A stretch of DNA of 64,000 nt from an uncultured Desulfovibrio sp. (GTDB taxonomy: Bacteria; Desulfobacterota; Desulfovibrionia; Desulfovibrionales; Desulfovibrionaceae). Where the stretch lies: assembly GCA_900546145.1 (NCBI GenBank), contig URBN01000004.1, positions 74,309 through 138,308 on the forward strand, given 5' to 3'. The position numbers and the translations under genes were made by a program. How positions within the stretch are numbered: the first letter of the stretch is position 1; every line of letters starts with the position of its first letter. The notes beneath the pieces were generated by a model. It did no database searches, was not told the origin of the DNA, and worked only from the letters and a program-made list of their open reading frames with translations. Positions 33,096-41,517 of the stretch are shown piece after piece.

Positions 33096-33641
33096 TTACG
33101 CCTGATTGCGGCCACAGCAATTTTTGTATTTTTTGCCGCTTCCGCAGGGGCAGGGATCATTGCGGCCCACCTTGGGCTGAGAACGGCGGAACGGCTCGGG
33201 ACGCAGCTTGTAGCCATGGGCATAGTAAATCCGCCCGTCCTCTCCTTTCGTGAAATACGCGTGCTCGCCGAGCTGCATGGTGGCCCCGTGCATGGTGTAG
33301 TAGGCGTAGAAATCGACCAGATCGTAATCGACACTGTCCTCGCGGGTGGTCTCTCCGGTTTTTACCACACTGAGTCTGACCCATGTCACGTCCCGGCTCT
33401 GTTCCTCGAGCTTCTCGGCGCTGAAATCCTTATCCCGTTCAGAGGGAAGCGTCGTGTCAACAAGATACTGGTAATCATGCAGTGCGTACGCCGTGTAGCG
33501 GGCGCGCATCAGGGCTTCGGCAGTTTCAGGCCAGCAGCCATCCTTCAAAGCCTTGGCGCAGCATTCGCCGAATTTCTTGCCGCTGCCGCAGGGGCAGGGG
33601 TCCTCGGGAGTCAGAGTGAATTCTTTGTTTTCAGTATCCAT
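33096..33641 (-). CDS. YchJ-like protein with SEC-C motifs at both ends
   Basis: A 181-residue protein. An N-terminal SEC-C zinc motif (DPCPCGSGKKFGECC), a central YchJ/UPF0225-type domain (MRARYTAYALHDYQYLVDTT), and a C-terminal SEC-C motif (NDPCPCGSGKKYKNCC) are clear. SEC-C motifs bind zinc and contact the ribosome or SecB in SecA. The exact function of YchJ proteins is not known. GAGG lies 7 bases before the ATG at 33641. Confidence 0.85.
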   Translation of the reverse strand: MDTENKEFTLTPEDPCPCGSGKKFGECCAKALKDGCWPETAEALMRARYTAYALHDYQYLVDTTLPSERDKDFSAEKLEEQSRDVTWVRLSVVKTGETTREDSVDYDLVDFYAYYTMHGATMQLGEHAYFTKGEDGRIYYAHGYKLRPEPFRRSQPKVGRNDPCPCGSGKKYKNCCGRNQA

Positions 33642-33696
33642 GAAAAAACCTCGAAAGTATGTACATCGCCGTCCCCTGCGGGAGGGAACGAAAAAA

Positions 33697-34704
33697 TCAG
33701 GCGGAAATTCCGCCAGAACCGCTGTCGGAAGACGGAGCAGCCCCCTCCCCGTCAGCCTTCCTTCTGCCAGCAAGGGCATGAAGAAAACCGCGGCGCACGG
33801 GTGAGGGATTGAAGGGAGTACGATCCCAGAACGCCACGAAGTCACCCTTATGCGGAAGTACGGGAGCATCCTTCACGAAAAGGCATTCCGTCACGCCATT
33901 GGAGGAACGATCAAAGATGACCTTTCCGAGACGGCGCAGGGAGGAGTCATAAGCGACCCAGTTCTTTCCCGCAAGCTCGCGCTGCCCGGTCACATTGTAG
34001 ACCCGGATAAAAATGCCGTCCGGGCTGGTCTTGAAAATCTCGGAGAGACCGAGGGAAGCCAGGAGGCCTTCTGTACGCCGGCCGAGCATGTAGGAGGCAA
34101 AACCGGCGCTGATGCCAAAAGCCGCAAGAATAGCGGCCAGATAAAAAGGATTCCAGGACGTCCAGCGGCGCACGAAGGAAAGGCTGTTTCTGTCCTGTTC
34201 GAACTTATCCGCCGCAATGGCCACCGTGTACACCTGGTGAGCAGCGGATGGTGTTCCTCTGAGGCCTATCGCCATCTGGTAAGTTCCGCTGGGGGCTGAA
34301 TCGGAAGCGTGCAGGTACCCCCGCCACATACCTGTGCCAAACCAGTAGCTTGAGAAAAATCCCTTGAATTCAAACGTGATGGGGGCGTCCTGGGGAATGG
34401 GGAAAAACTCCATATCCCCGGCCACGGCCTTGGGATCAGCCATGGGGCCGGAAACGGCCTCTGAGGTGCCGGGAAGCATTTCAATCCGGTAGCTGCCGCC
34501 CCCCCGCATCTGGGAGATGAGCCCGTCGCAAAGAACGATCAGGCACAGGGTCATCACAACGGCCGAAAAAAAGCCGGAAGCCCGCTGACGCCTGCGCAGG
34601 GCGGAAAACATAAGCCAGTCAGGCGTACGGGCAAGAGGAGAAACCATTTGGGTATCAGACATAGGCGGCACCTGGGGAAAAAAGGGGGCTGAAGGAAACG
34701 ACAT
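33697..34704 (-). CDS. Membrane protein of unknown function
   Basis: A 335-residue protein with a TM helix near residues 45-65 and another near 195-215 (FYLAAILAAFGISAGFASYML), enclosing a roughly 120-residue extracytoplasmic domain. The C-terminal cytoplasmic part ends in a Gly/Ser-rich tail. No known family is recognised. AAAGGAG lies 5 bases before the ATG at 34704. It follows a hairpin-rich intergenic stretch that terminates the upstream gene. Confidence 0.7.
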   Translation of the reverse strand: MSFPSAPFFPQVPPMSDTQMVSPLARTPDWLMFSALRRRQRASGFFSAVVMTLCLIVLCDGLISQMRGGGSYRIEMLPGTSEAVSGPMADPKAVAGDMEFFPIPQDAPITFEFKGFFSSYWFGTGMWRGYLHASDSAPSGTYQMAIGLRGTPSAAHQVYTVAIAADKFEQDRNSLSFVRRWTSWNPFYLAAILAAFGISAGFASYMLGRRTEGLLASLGLSEIFKTSPDGIFIRVYNVTGQRELAGKNWVAYDSSLRRLGKVIFDRSSNGVTECLFVKDAPVLPHKGDFVAFWDRTPFNPSPVRRGFLHALAGRRKADGEGAAPSSDSGSGGISA

Positions 34705-34791
34705 CAGGGCTCCTTTCTATTTAAAACGAGAAACTGCCATGGGCAAGGACGGCCGGCAGGATGCTACGGTAAGGCTCCGGGGAAAAGATAC

Positions 34792-34824
34792 AAAAAAAGC
34801 CGGCGGAAGAACGGATCCGCCGGC
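34792..34824 (-). terminator. Rho-independent terminator at the end of the hairpin array
   Basis: GCCGGCGGA (34799-34807) pairs with TCCGCCGGC (34816-34824). On the minus strand the stem is followed by seven T. It ends transcripts coming from the 35.4 kb side after a structured 260-base 3' region. Confidence 0.8.
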
Positions 34825-34909
34825 AGGAGGAATTCCCCATCCGGAAGAGGGAGAAACCGGAAGAGGTGGGATGTCCATATGCCAGGGTAGGCAGCCCCTG
34901 GTGGAAATC

Positions 34910-35060
34910 TGTCCGGCAGGGAGAACGGTGGTGCCGGACAAAACATACGCAGGAACAGGCAGAACCTGTGTAGCCGGAATGCCGGCGGGAGGAACGTTCC
35001 GCCGGCATCCATCGGAGGAAGGGATATACCGGCGGGGAAAAAGAGGGGAAACCCCGCCGG
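34910..35060. repeat. Array of strong GC-rich hairpins in a non-coding stretch
   Basis: Four more inverted repeats follow one another: TGTCCGGCA/TGCCGGACA (34910-34940), ACAGG/CCTGT (34955-34969), ATGCCGGCGG/CCGCCGGCAT (34979-35008), and CCGGCGGGG/CCCCGCCGG (35029-35060). Several share a GCCGGCGG core, also found in the terminator at 34799. They lie downstream of the 35084 gene and no protein is encoded. They could be REP-like elements or a structured 3' UTR/sRNA. Confidence 0.6.
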
Positions 35061-35083
35061 CGGTCCAGAGAAATTTGTGGTTT

Positions 35084-35404
35084 TTACGAGGGCAGGCGCT
35101 CGAGGACGGGCATCCTGGCGCACACTTTCCATCGCATCAGCATTTCACGGTGTTTGCCGGGGAGGCGGACCAGGCCTTCATCGGCATCGGCAAAGTGCAG
35201 GCGGACATACCGGTCAAGCCGCTTTGCCAGAAACCAGGCTGAAACGGTTATCCCGAAAAACCAGGCGCAGAACACGGTGAGGCAGTCATTGGGATAGTGG
35301 AAGGACATGTACATGGCCAGGCAGATGGACAGCAGCGTTACCACGTTGGCACTGACATGGATGATGGTTCCGTAAAGAGCGCGCCTGTAAGCATTGGTCG
35401 TCAT
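35084..35404 (-). CDS. Small two-TM membrane protein, unknown function
   Basis: A 106-residue protein with two hydrophobic helices (about 13-33 and 41-60) and a basic cytoplasmic tail (AKRLDRYVRLHF ... HREMLMRWKV). No family is recognised. It is followed by the hairpin array and terminator, so it is likely a short monocistronic unit or the end of the TauE region transcript. Confidence 0.65.
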   Translation of the reverse strand: MTTNAYRRALYGTIIHVSANVVTLLSICLAMYMSFHYPNDCLTVFCAWFFGITVSAWFLAKRLDRYVRLHFADADEGLVRLPGKHREMLMRWKVCARMPVLERLPS

Positions 35405-35473
35405 GTTCTCTGCCTCCGGTCAGACTGCCCCTCCGCCGGCCATGGAACCGGCGGAGGGATAAGGGTAAGGAGT

Positions 35474-36055
35474 TTACTTCTTAAAGATATTGGTCTGGGT
35501 GACGTTCATGAATCTCAGAGCCTGATGCTTGGCATTGGGCTTGTAGTAGATTCTGCAGTCATCGCCGGCTTCCCAGGTGCTGTCGGGAAGAGACAGGTAC
35601 TCAGCGGGAACCTTGAAGGTGATGAGCTTCTTCAGGCGCTTGGAGTACTCGGTTACGGTACCGGCATCCTTATTGATGACGGGGAACTTGTGTCCCTTCA
35701 CCTTCGGGTTGTCGGACAGGATGTCGTTCTGAATGTCGGTAAATTCGATGGCCAGTTCTTCGAGTTTGCCGTTGTTAAAGATAACAATCTGCTTTTTCTC
35801 GATATCGAAATGGACACGGCCGCCGGCTTTGGGTGCGGGGCCGCATTCCTTCGGGTCTGCGGGCATCTGGTATTCATGAACACCGCCGGTGTACTGCGGA
35901 TTGAACTGGTCATGATTCACATCGAGAACCATGGTGAACTTACCGGTGCTCTCATCATAGGCCACGCAGCGGCCCTGGTCGACTTCACCGAAATCACAGG
36001 CGGAAAGGGTCAGGCACATCGCTGCGAGCAGAAATAAGTGGAAACGAATTTTCAT
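35474..36055 (-). CDS. Lipoprotein of the sulfite-exporter operon (DUF4881-like)
   Basis: A 193-residue lipoprotein. The signal peptide ends in a lipobox LTLSAC with Cys20, and the mature part is beta-rich with few features (ECGPAPKAGGRVHFDIEKKQ). It resembles Desulfovibrio lipoproteins of DUF4881 type. It follows the TauE gene by 24 bases on the same strand, and AAGGAG precedes the ATG at 36055. An envelope role linked to exported sulfur anions is an inference from context. Confidence 0.75.
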   Translation of the reverse strand: MKIRFHLFLLAAMCLTLSACDFGEVDQGRCVAYDESTGKFTMVLDVNHDQFNPQYTGGVHEYQMPADPKECGPAPKAGGRVHFDIEKKQIVIFNNGKLEELAIEFTDIQNDILSDNPKVKGHKFPVINKDAGTVTEYSKRLKKLITFKVPAEYLSLPDSTWEAGDDCRIYYKPNAKHQALRFMNVTQTNIFKK

Positions 36056-36079
36056 GGCAATCTCCTTCATGTGCCTGTT

Positions 36080-37141
36080 CTAGTTCTGGGCAGCCCGCTT
36101 CTTTTCCGCGAGTTCGTTCTTCACGCCAGCAAACATCTTGACAGCGATGTACGTGGAGATGACGAAGACGAATCCGAGAACGACCACGGTGGCGATACCG
36201 TTGATAATGCTCGCGTAGGCGGGGAAGTAAGGCTGGATGAGCTTCAGAACAACGGAGCAGAGGCAGCCAACAACGGCGCAGCCGAATGCAGCGCGGATGC
36301 CGTAGCCGCGGATGTACTTGGTGGCAACGGCACCAATCTGGGCACCGATGGCGGCGCCGATGAGCATGATAAGAGCAGCCACGAGTTCAGTACGGCCCTT
36401 CATGGTATAGGTGGCAGCACCGTACAGACCGGAGATAGCAACTTCGAAGAGGTCAGTGCCGACGGCGATATGGGTCGGGCAGCCGATGAGGTAAACGAGG
36501 GCAGGCATACGGATCAGGCCGCCGCCGATACCGAGGATACCAGCCAGAACGCCGGTGGCGAAGGAAACCATGATGGGGAGCCAAGCGGAGCAGAAAATGC
36601 CGGCTTCATGGTAGTGAACCATCGGGGGGATCTTGATGCGCTGGAGCTTGGAAGCCCAGTCAACGCCCTGAGCGTTGTCGTCAAGCTTTTCGCCCTTGGC
36701 AGCAGCTTCCCTTTCCATGCGCTTACGCTTGGCGAGGTCGCCGAACACGAGCCAGGAGAGGAGGAGAAGAAGAACGACGTACAGCCAGCGCACGATCTTG
36801 TCGACGTTGCCGAGACGTTCGAGATACATAACAATCTGGGCGCCGATTTCCATGCCGATGACCGTACCAATAAGCATGGTCAGGCCGAGTTTGTAGTCAA
36901 CGTTGCCGAACTTGGCGTGACGGAAAGTCGAAATCAGGGATTTGCCGGCCATGTGCGACACGTCTGTGCCGATGGCGAAGGCCATGGGGAAGCCAAGAAT
37001 ATTAAGGCCGGGGGTAACCATCCACGCACCGCCCATGCCGAAGAAGCCGCCGATGATACCGACGCCGAGGCCGAGAATGATAAGGCCGGGCCAGAATACA
37101 GTACACCCAGAAATGGGCATCAAAACATATAACCAATCCAT
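36080..37141 (-). CDS. TauE/SafE-family permease (probable sulfite/sulfonate exporter)
   Basis: A 353-residue, 8-9 TM protein of the TauE/SafE family. It has two Gly-rich repeats (GIIGGFFGMGGAWMVTPGLNILG and GVLAGILGIGGGLIRMPALVYLIG) separated by a long charged loop (about 150-200). Members export sulfite or organosulfonates, or import sulfur compounds. It lies in a three-gene operon behind a near-consensus sigma-54 promoter, divergent from a membrane-bound activator, which points to substrate-induced expression. Confidence 0.88.
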   Translation of the reverse strand: MDWLYVLMPISGCTVFWPGLIILGLGVGIIGGFFGMGGAWMVTPGLNILGFPMAFAIGTDVSHMAGKSLISTFRHAKFGNVDYKLGLTMLIGTVIGMEIGAQIVMYLERLGNVDKIVRWLYVVLLLLLSWLVFGDLAKRKRMEREAAAKGEKLDDNAQGVDWASKLQRIKIPPMVHYHEAGIFCSAWLPIMVSFATGVLAGILGIGGGLIRMPALVYLIGCPTHIAVGTDLFEVAISGLYGAATYTMKGRTELVAALIMLIGAAIGAQIGAVATKYIRGYGIRAAFGCAVVGCLCSVVLKLIQPYFPAYASIINGIATVVVLGFVFVISTYIAVKMFAGVKNELAEKKRAAQN

Positions 37142-37154
37142 ATGATCCTCCCTC

Positions 37155-37454
37155 TTATTCAGCAGCTTTGCGGTGCTTCAGGTCAATACCGATATGATTC
37201 ATGACCAGGTCGGCCAGCATACCGAAGATACATCCTGTAAGCGGAATAATAATGATGGTAAGGATCGTAAAATACAGATGGTTATCATTGTACATCTGCG
37301 CCCACCAAAGCTCGATGCCGCTAAGTTTGCGGGTGTCAGCGACGATTACAACATGACTGAGAGCTTTTTTAGCTTCAGCGATCGTGGGCAGAAGGACAAG
37401 AAGACTGGCATAACAGCCGACCAGCCATATCCATGCTTTCCTCAACTTCCTCAT
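37155..37454 (-). CDS. Small membrane protein preceding the TauE-type exporter
   Basis: A 99-residue protein with an N-terminal hydrophobic helix (WLVGCYASLLVLLPTIAEA) and a second one (YFTILTIIIIPLTGCIFGML). It is the first gene of the sigma-54 operon and ends 13 bases before the exporter gene. It is probably an accessory subunit of the exporter. The start at 37454 has AAGGAG 6 bases upstream. Confidence 0.75.
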   Translation of the reverse strand: MRKLRKAWIWLVGCYASLLVLLPTIAEAKKALSHVVIVADTRKLSGIELWWAQMYNDNHLYFTILTIIIIPLTGCIFGMLADLVMNHIGIDLKHRKAAE

Positions 37455-37542
37455 GACACTCTCCTTAGAGTTAAACTTTGGCATAAATAAAAGCGCTTTA
37501 TTTCTCTGTACCAAAGAAACATTTGCAAACAGTCAGAGCTTA

Positions 37543-37558
37543 TGCATATGCCGTGCCA
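37543..37558 (-). promoter_or_regulatory. Near-perfect sigma-54 promoter of the TauE operon
   Basis: On the minus strand TGGCACGGCATATGCA has a perfect TGGCAC at -24 and ATGC at -12 with the required GG-N10-GC spacing. It lies 89 bases upstream of the first gene of the exporter operon. A divergent AAA+ activator gene starts at 37680. Confidence 0.8.
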
Positions 37559-37679
37559 TTGCGCGATTGCACTTTTCCCTCCGGGTAAAAAATCCAATAA
37601 TTCACAAAGTATTTGCCCTCGATTTTCTCTTAGGTTATTTTTCACGCAGGCATAAAATTCCTGTTGCGAGGTTCCAGGT

Positions 37680-40352
37680 ATGAAGCACCTCCACAATATT
37701 TTGCGCGCACCCAGGCTCCCTTTCTCTTCCTTCTGGTCCCGTATCAGCCTCTTCAGGCGCTTCACGCTCGTCTTTCTGCCTATCCTGGCGCTCATACTGA
37801 TTTGCGTGTTTGCGGGAACGCGCAAATCTCTTGAAGCAGTGGTCAATAGCGCAACAGCGCGCAATACGCGCATTCAGGCACATGCTCTCGGTTTTGCTAT
37901 TGGTCAAAGCCTCGCCGAAGCGCGCAACCAGCTCCTCGTCCTCGCCGCTGGTTCCATGCAGAAAGATGAAATGATCCGGCGCATGCAGTTCCGCACCAAG
38001 ATCAACAACGCCCGCTACCGAGAGGTGGCCTTTATGGACGCTGACCGGAAGGAACGCTACCTGCTCCTCAACTACAATGGCGAGCTCATAAACATCCCGC
38101 CCGAGCAGGCTGACAGTCTGGCCGGCTCTCCTTTCCGCGCACCAGGCAAAATAGGAAGTCCGGACGAAGTCACCGTCACACAGCCCATGGAAGTCGTGTA
38201 TCCCATGATGCACACCCCCGACGGCATGCACGGGCAGCTCACGCTGCAGGTTATCCGCTTTTACGCCCCAGTTCTCCGCGCCGACGGCACATTCCACGGC
38301 GTGCTCATGCTCTCCCTCGATCTCTCAACGCTGCGCGACACCATAAGCAATTTTTCACAGGCCGGCGCCGATGCCGAGGCCCTGCAGAATTCCAACCTGC
38401 ATACAGTCTATGTAGATAAAGAAGGCTGGATGATTTTCCAGGACGCAGAACAGGGGAAAAACGATCAGCAGAGCAGCCTCGATACCGTGCGCGCCGGCTT
38501 CCGCGGCGACTTCGGCAGGCCCGGCTACAGTACGGCTTTCAGACCGTCCGCCAGCGAATACTACAGCTACTGGACCATGATGAACGAGATCCAGCACGGC
38601 AAATCCGGAAAGCTTTCGAGTCTGAACGGTGATTTGTGGGGAGACGGTTCACTCCCCGTGGAAAACGTAAGCTTCGCGCCCGTCACGTATCATTCCACGT
38701 CCAGCGGACCGGCCCAGGTAGTCGGGGCCGTCGTCGTCCTCGATTCCACCTTCACCTTCACGCAAAGCGGAGCACAGCTGAACCTCATTTATTTCTGCGC
38801 CTTTCTGCTCGCTATGGCTCTCATGTCTCTGGCTCTTCTCCTGATTTCACGCTCCGTGCTGAATCCCCTGTTCCGTCTCAACAGAGATATTCTCGATGAA
38901 GCCGACAAAAGCCTCGTGAGCGAACTGCCGCAGGCTGAGGAACCGAAAGAAGTGCACAGGCTGAGAACCTCCGTCAATCTCATTCTCGAACGGCTCCAGT
39001 TCCTCGAACAGGATCGCGATCTCACGGATTCGCTGACTAATGTGCGTCTGCAGATGGAACGGGTGAACGATTTTCCCAAGGATTTCGTACCGCCTGAAGA
39101 CGGTATCGTGGGAAAGAGTCCCGAGATAAAACGCCTCAGAAACGACATTGCCCAGGCTGCGAAGGTCATGGAAGACGTTCTTGTGGTCGGAGAAACGGGC
39201 ACAGGCAAGGAACTCGTCAGCCGGGCCATCCATACTCAGTCAAAGCGGAAAGATGGGCCCTTCATTACTATCAACTGCGGTGCTCTCGATGAGGGCCTGC
39301 TCATGGATACCCTCTTCGGACACGTCAAGGGCGCATACACAGAAGCAAAGCAGCCCCGCAAAGGCGCCTTTCTGGCTGCAGAGGGAGGGACGCTCATGCT
39401 GGACGAAATCGGCAATGCCACACTCCGCGTGCAGCAGGCCCTTCTGAGGGCTCTTTCCGACCGCTGCATCCATCCGCTTGGCAGCGATGAATTCATCAAA
39501 TTCGACACACGTGTCATAGCCGCCACCAACGCGGATCTGCAGGAAGAAGTGCACCGTGGCAACTTCAGGGAAGACCTCTATTTCCGCCTCGCCGTCATCA
39601 CCATCAAAACACCCCCGCTCAGAGATCATAAAAGGGATATCCCCTACATGACCGTAGCTTTCCTCAAGGAAGGACTGGCCAGGGCGGGAGAGCAGCGCGA
39701 TATCCCCGACATCAGCCGCGGCGCCCTGAGCAAGATGATGCATTACCACTGGCCCGGCAACGTCCGCGAGCTCAGAAACTGCGTCATGCGCACTCTGGCC
39801 TATTGCGATGGAGACATCATCCTTCCCCACTGTGTGGACATCGGGGCACAGAACGAGGAAAAAGGAGACGGAAACCAGAACAGGACAGCCACGGAACTTC
39901 TGCAGAAAGCCTGGGCGCGCGAGCAGGAAAACGCTGAGCCGATACAGGGAACCTCCGGAGCGGATCGCGCCCCCCAGCCTGCTTCTTCCCCTGAACCGGA
40001 GAAGAGGGAGCCCGGTCAGACAGATTCAGTTTCTCCGGATTCCGGCCCGTGTGAAGCGGCCCGCAGATCTCCTGGCACAAAAAGCGTATCGGAGGAACTT
40101 CCCGGCACACGCGATCTGAATGCACGCATGCGGGCTGCCCTCACTGAAATTCTGAAAAGGGAAAGCCTGTCCAGACAGGATTACCAGGAGATTGCGGGAA
40201 AAGACATCTCCATGCGTACAGCACAGTATGATCTGCAGGAACTTGTCAAAGCGGGGTTCCTGCGCAAGGAAGGCCGTGGTCCGGCGCTGCGCTACATTGT
40301 AATCCGTTCTGAAAAGACTGTTCCTCCTCCTGGGCAGGAAGACAGGCTCTGA
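37680..40352 (+). CDS. Membrane-anchored sigma-54-type activator with extracytoplasmic sensor and winged-helix C-terminus
   Basis: An 890-residue one-component regulator. TM1 (about 28-48) and TM2 (about 366-390) enclose a roughly 315-residue dCache-like periplasmic sensor. A HAMP-like/coiled segment and a AAA+ domain (GETGTGKE near 503, LMLDEIG, WPGNVREL) follow. The sigma-54 loop reads GAYTEA instead of GAFTGA. The usual Fis-type helix-turn-helix is replaced, after a low-complexity linker, by a winged-helix-like end (about 815-880, QDYQEIAGKDISMRTAQYDL). It is divergent from the TauE operon and its sigma-54 promoter, so it probably senses an external sulfur compound and activates export. 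Confidence 0.88.
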   Translation: MKHLHNILRAPRLPFSSFWSRISLFRRFTLVFLPILALILICVFAGTRKSLEAVVNSATARNTRIQAHALGFAIGQSLAEARNQLLVLAAGSMQKDEMIRRMQFRTKINNARYREVAFMDADRKERYLLLNYNGELINIPPEQADSLAGSPFRAPGKIGSPDEVTVTQPMEVVYPMMHTPDGMHGQLTLQVIRFYAPVLRADGTFHGVLMLSLDLSTLRDTISNFSQAGADAEALQNSNLHTVYVDKEGWMIFQDAEQGKNDQQSSLDTVRAGFRGDFGRPGYSTAFRPSASEYYSYWTMMNEIQHGKSGKLSSLNGDLWGDGSLPVENVSFAPVTYHSTSSGPAQVVGAVVVLDSTFTFTQSGAQLNLIYFCAFLLAMALMSLALLLISRSVLNPLFRLNRDILDEADKSLVSELPQAEEPKEVHRLRTSVNLILERLQFLEQDRDLTDSLTNVRLQMERVNDFPKDFVPPEDGIVGKSPEIKRLRNDIAQAAKVMEDVLVVGETGTGKELVSRAIHTQSKRKDGPFITINCGALDEGLLMDTLFGHVKGAYTEAKQPRKGAFLAAEGGTLMLDEIGNATLRVQQALLRALSDRCIHPLGSDEFIKFDTRVIAATNADLQEEVHRGNFREDLYFRLAVITIKTPPLRDHKRDIPYMTVAFLKEGLARAGEQRDIPDISRGALSKMMHYHWPGNVRELRNCVMRTLAYCDGDIILPHCVDIGAQNEEKGDGNQNRTATELLQKAWAREQENAEPIQGTSGADRAPQPASSPEPEKREPGQTDSVSPDSGPCEAARRSPGTKSVSEELPGTRDLNARMRAALTEILKRESLSRQDYQEIAGKDISMRTAQYDLQELVKAGFLRKEGRGPALRYIVIRSEKTVPPPGQEDRL

Positions 40353-40370
40353 CACAGTCACCAGCCAAAT

Positions 40371-40416
40371 AAGAAGGAAGGGGCCAGATCCACCAGGATC
40401 CGGCCCCTTCCTTCTT
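40371..40416. terminator. Bidirectional terminator
   Basis: AAGAAGGAAGGGGCC (40371-40385) pairs with GGCCCCTTCCTTCTT (40402-40416), with an inner GATCC/GGATC stem. It separates the convergent activator gene and proC. Confidence 0.88.
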
Positions 40417-40442
40417 AAAAATAACCGGCTTTCAGGAGGAAG

Positions 40443-41246
40443 CTATCCCTCCATCTCTATGCCGCGGCGGTTGGCCGCGAAGACAGCCTTGGCAAGTTTC
40501 CCGGCGAGGCCATCCTCATCCATGCAGTTGACGCCGACAATAGTCGTACCCGCGGGAGAGCAGACATTGTCCCGCAGAGCCATGAGATGGGTCTCGCTGT
40601 TTTCAAGGGCCATGCGCCCACATCCTTCGAAGAGCGCGGCAACCATGCGCCGGCAGTCCGCGTGCTGGAATCCGAGGGTAACGCCGGCCTGCACCATCCC
40701 TTCCATAAGATCAAAGAGGTAGGCGGGACCAGCCCCGATGAGAGAGGTGAAGGCCGTAAACCGGCTTTCCGGCACTTCGAAGCACTGACCGAGCTCTGAA
40801 AAAATGTCCAGAATCTCCCTCTTCTGCCCATCCGCGAGGCGGGGATCCTCAAAAGAAAAGGCAAAGACGCCCTTTGCTACGAGAGCAGGCGTGTTGGGCA
40901 TGCAGCGCACCACGGGGCATACTCCTCCGGAAAATTTTTTCAGGGTGTCCAGGCTGACACCGGCGGCGATGGAGATCAGGACGTTATCAGCGCTGAGCGC
41001 GCCCCGCATTCCTGAGAGCACATCCTCAACCTGGTAGGGCTTCACGGCCAGCACCACGTAACGGCTTTTGCGGGCGACATCCGCAGCCGAATCGAGAGGC
41101 TCGACTCCCAGTTTCACGAGAGGATCCATGCGCTTCATCGTGCGGGTGTTTCCGCACAGGACATAGCCTTTTCCCGATTTTGCCAGACCGCCGAGAATGG
41201 CGCCGCCCATATTGCCACAGCCTATGCATCCTATATTAATGGACAT
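40443..41246 (-). CDS. proC: Pyrroline-5-carboxylate reductase
   Basis: A 267-residue NAD(P)H-dependent reductase making proline from pyrroline-5-carboxylate. It has an N-terminal Rossmann motif GCGNMGGAILGGL, AVKPYQ, RCMPNTPA, and the family signature in the C-terminal dimer domain (SPAGTTIVGV, slightly varied). The start at 41246 is preceded by AAGGAG with 6-base spacing. Confidence 0.94.
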   Translation of the reverse strand: MSINIGCIGCGNMGGAILGGLAKSGKGYVLCGNTRTMKRMDPLVKLGVEPLDSAADVARKSRYVVLAVKPYQVEDVLSGMRGALSADNVLISIAAGVSLDTLKKFSGGVCPVVRCMPNTPALVAKGVFAFSFEDPRLADGQKREILDIFSELGQCFEVPESRFTAFTSLIGAGPAYLFDLMEGMVQAGVTLGFQHADCRRMVAALFEGCGRMALENSETHLMALRDNVCSPAGTTIVGVNCMDEDGLAGKLAKAVFAANRRGIEMEG

Positions 41247-41434
41247 GACACACTCCTTTTCATCATGGGGTACCCAGCGCGGCACACTCCGTGGTAAAAG
41301 GCGTCTCTCTTCCTGCTCTCAAAGATCCGTTTGGCGAGCTCTCCAACGGCGCACCGCGCTTTACTGCCCAGAACGATAGCATTTCCCTTCAGACAGCGAA
41401 ACTGCCTTCTGCAGTCCCCGGCCGCAGGGAAAAG

Positions 41435-41479
41435 GCAAAGGCGGCACACCTGGATTTTATCAGGATGCGCCGCCTTTGC
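41435..41479 (-). terminator. Hairpin 3' of the processing protease gene
   Basis: GCAAAGGCGGC (41435-41445) pairs with GCCGCCTTTGC (41469-41479). It lies 39 bases beyond the end of the minus-strand protease gene; on that strand CTTTTCCC follows. Confidence 0.6.
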
Positions 41480-41517
41480 GCGACTCTGTCCGCCCGGACT
41501 TTTCAGCCTCGGCAGGT

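Noticed and set aside
34792..35060. CRISPR-like array
   Set aside because: The repeats are palindromic but of unequal length and spacing, with no constant spacer size; they are separate hairpins.
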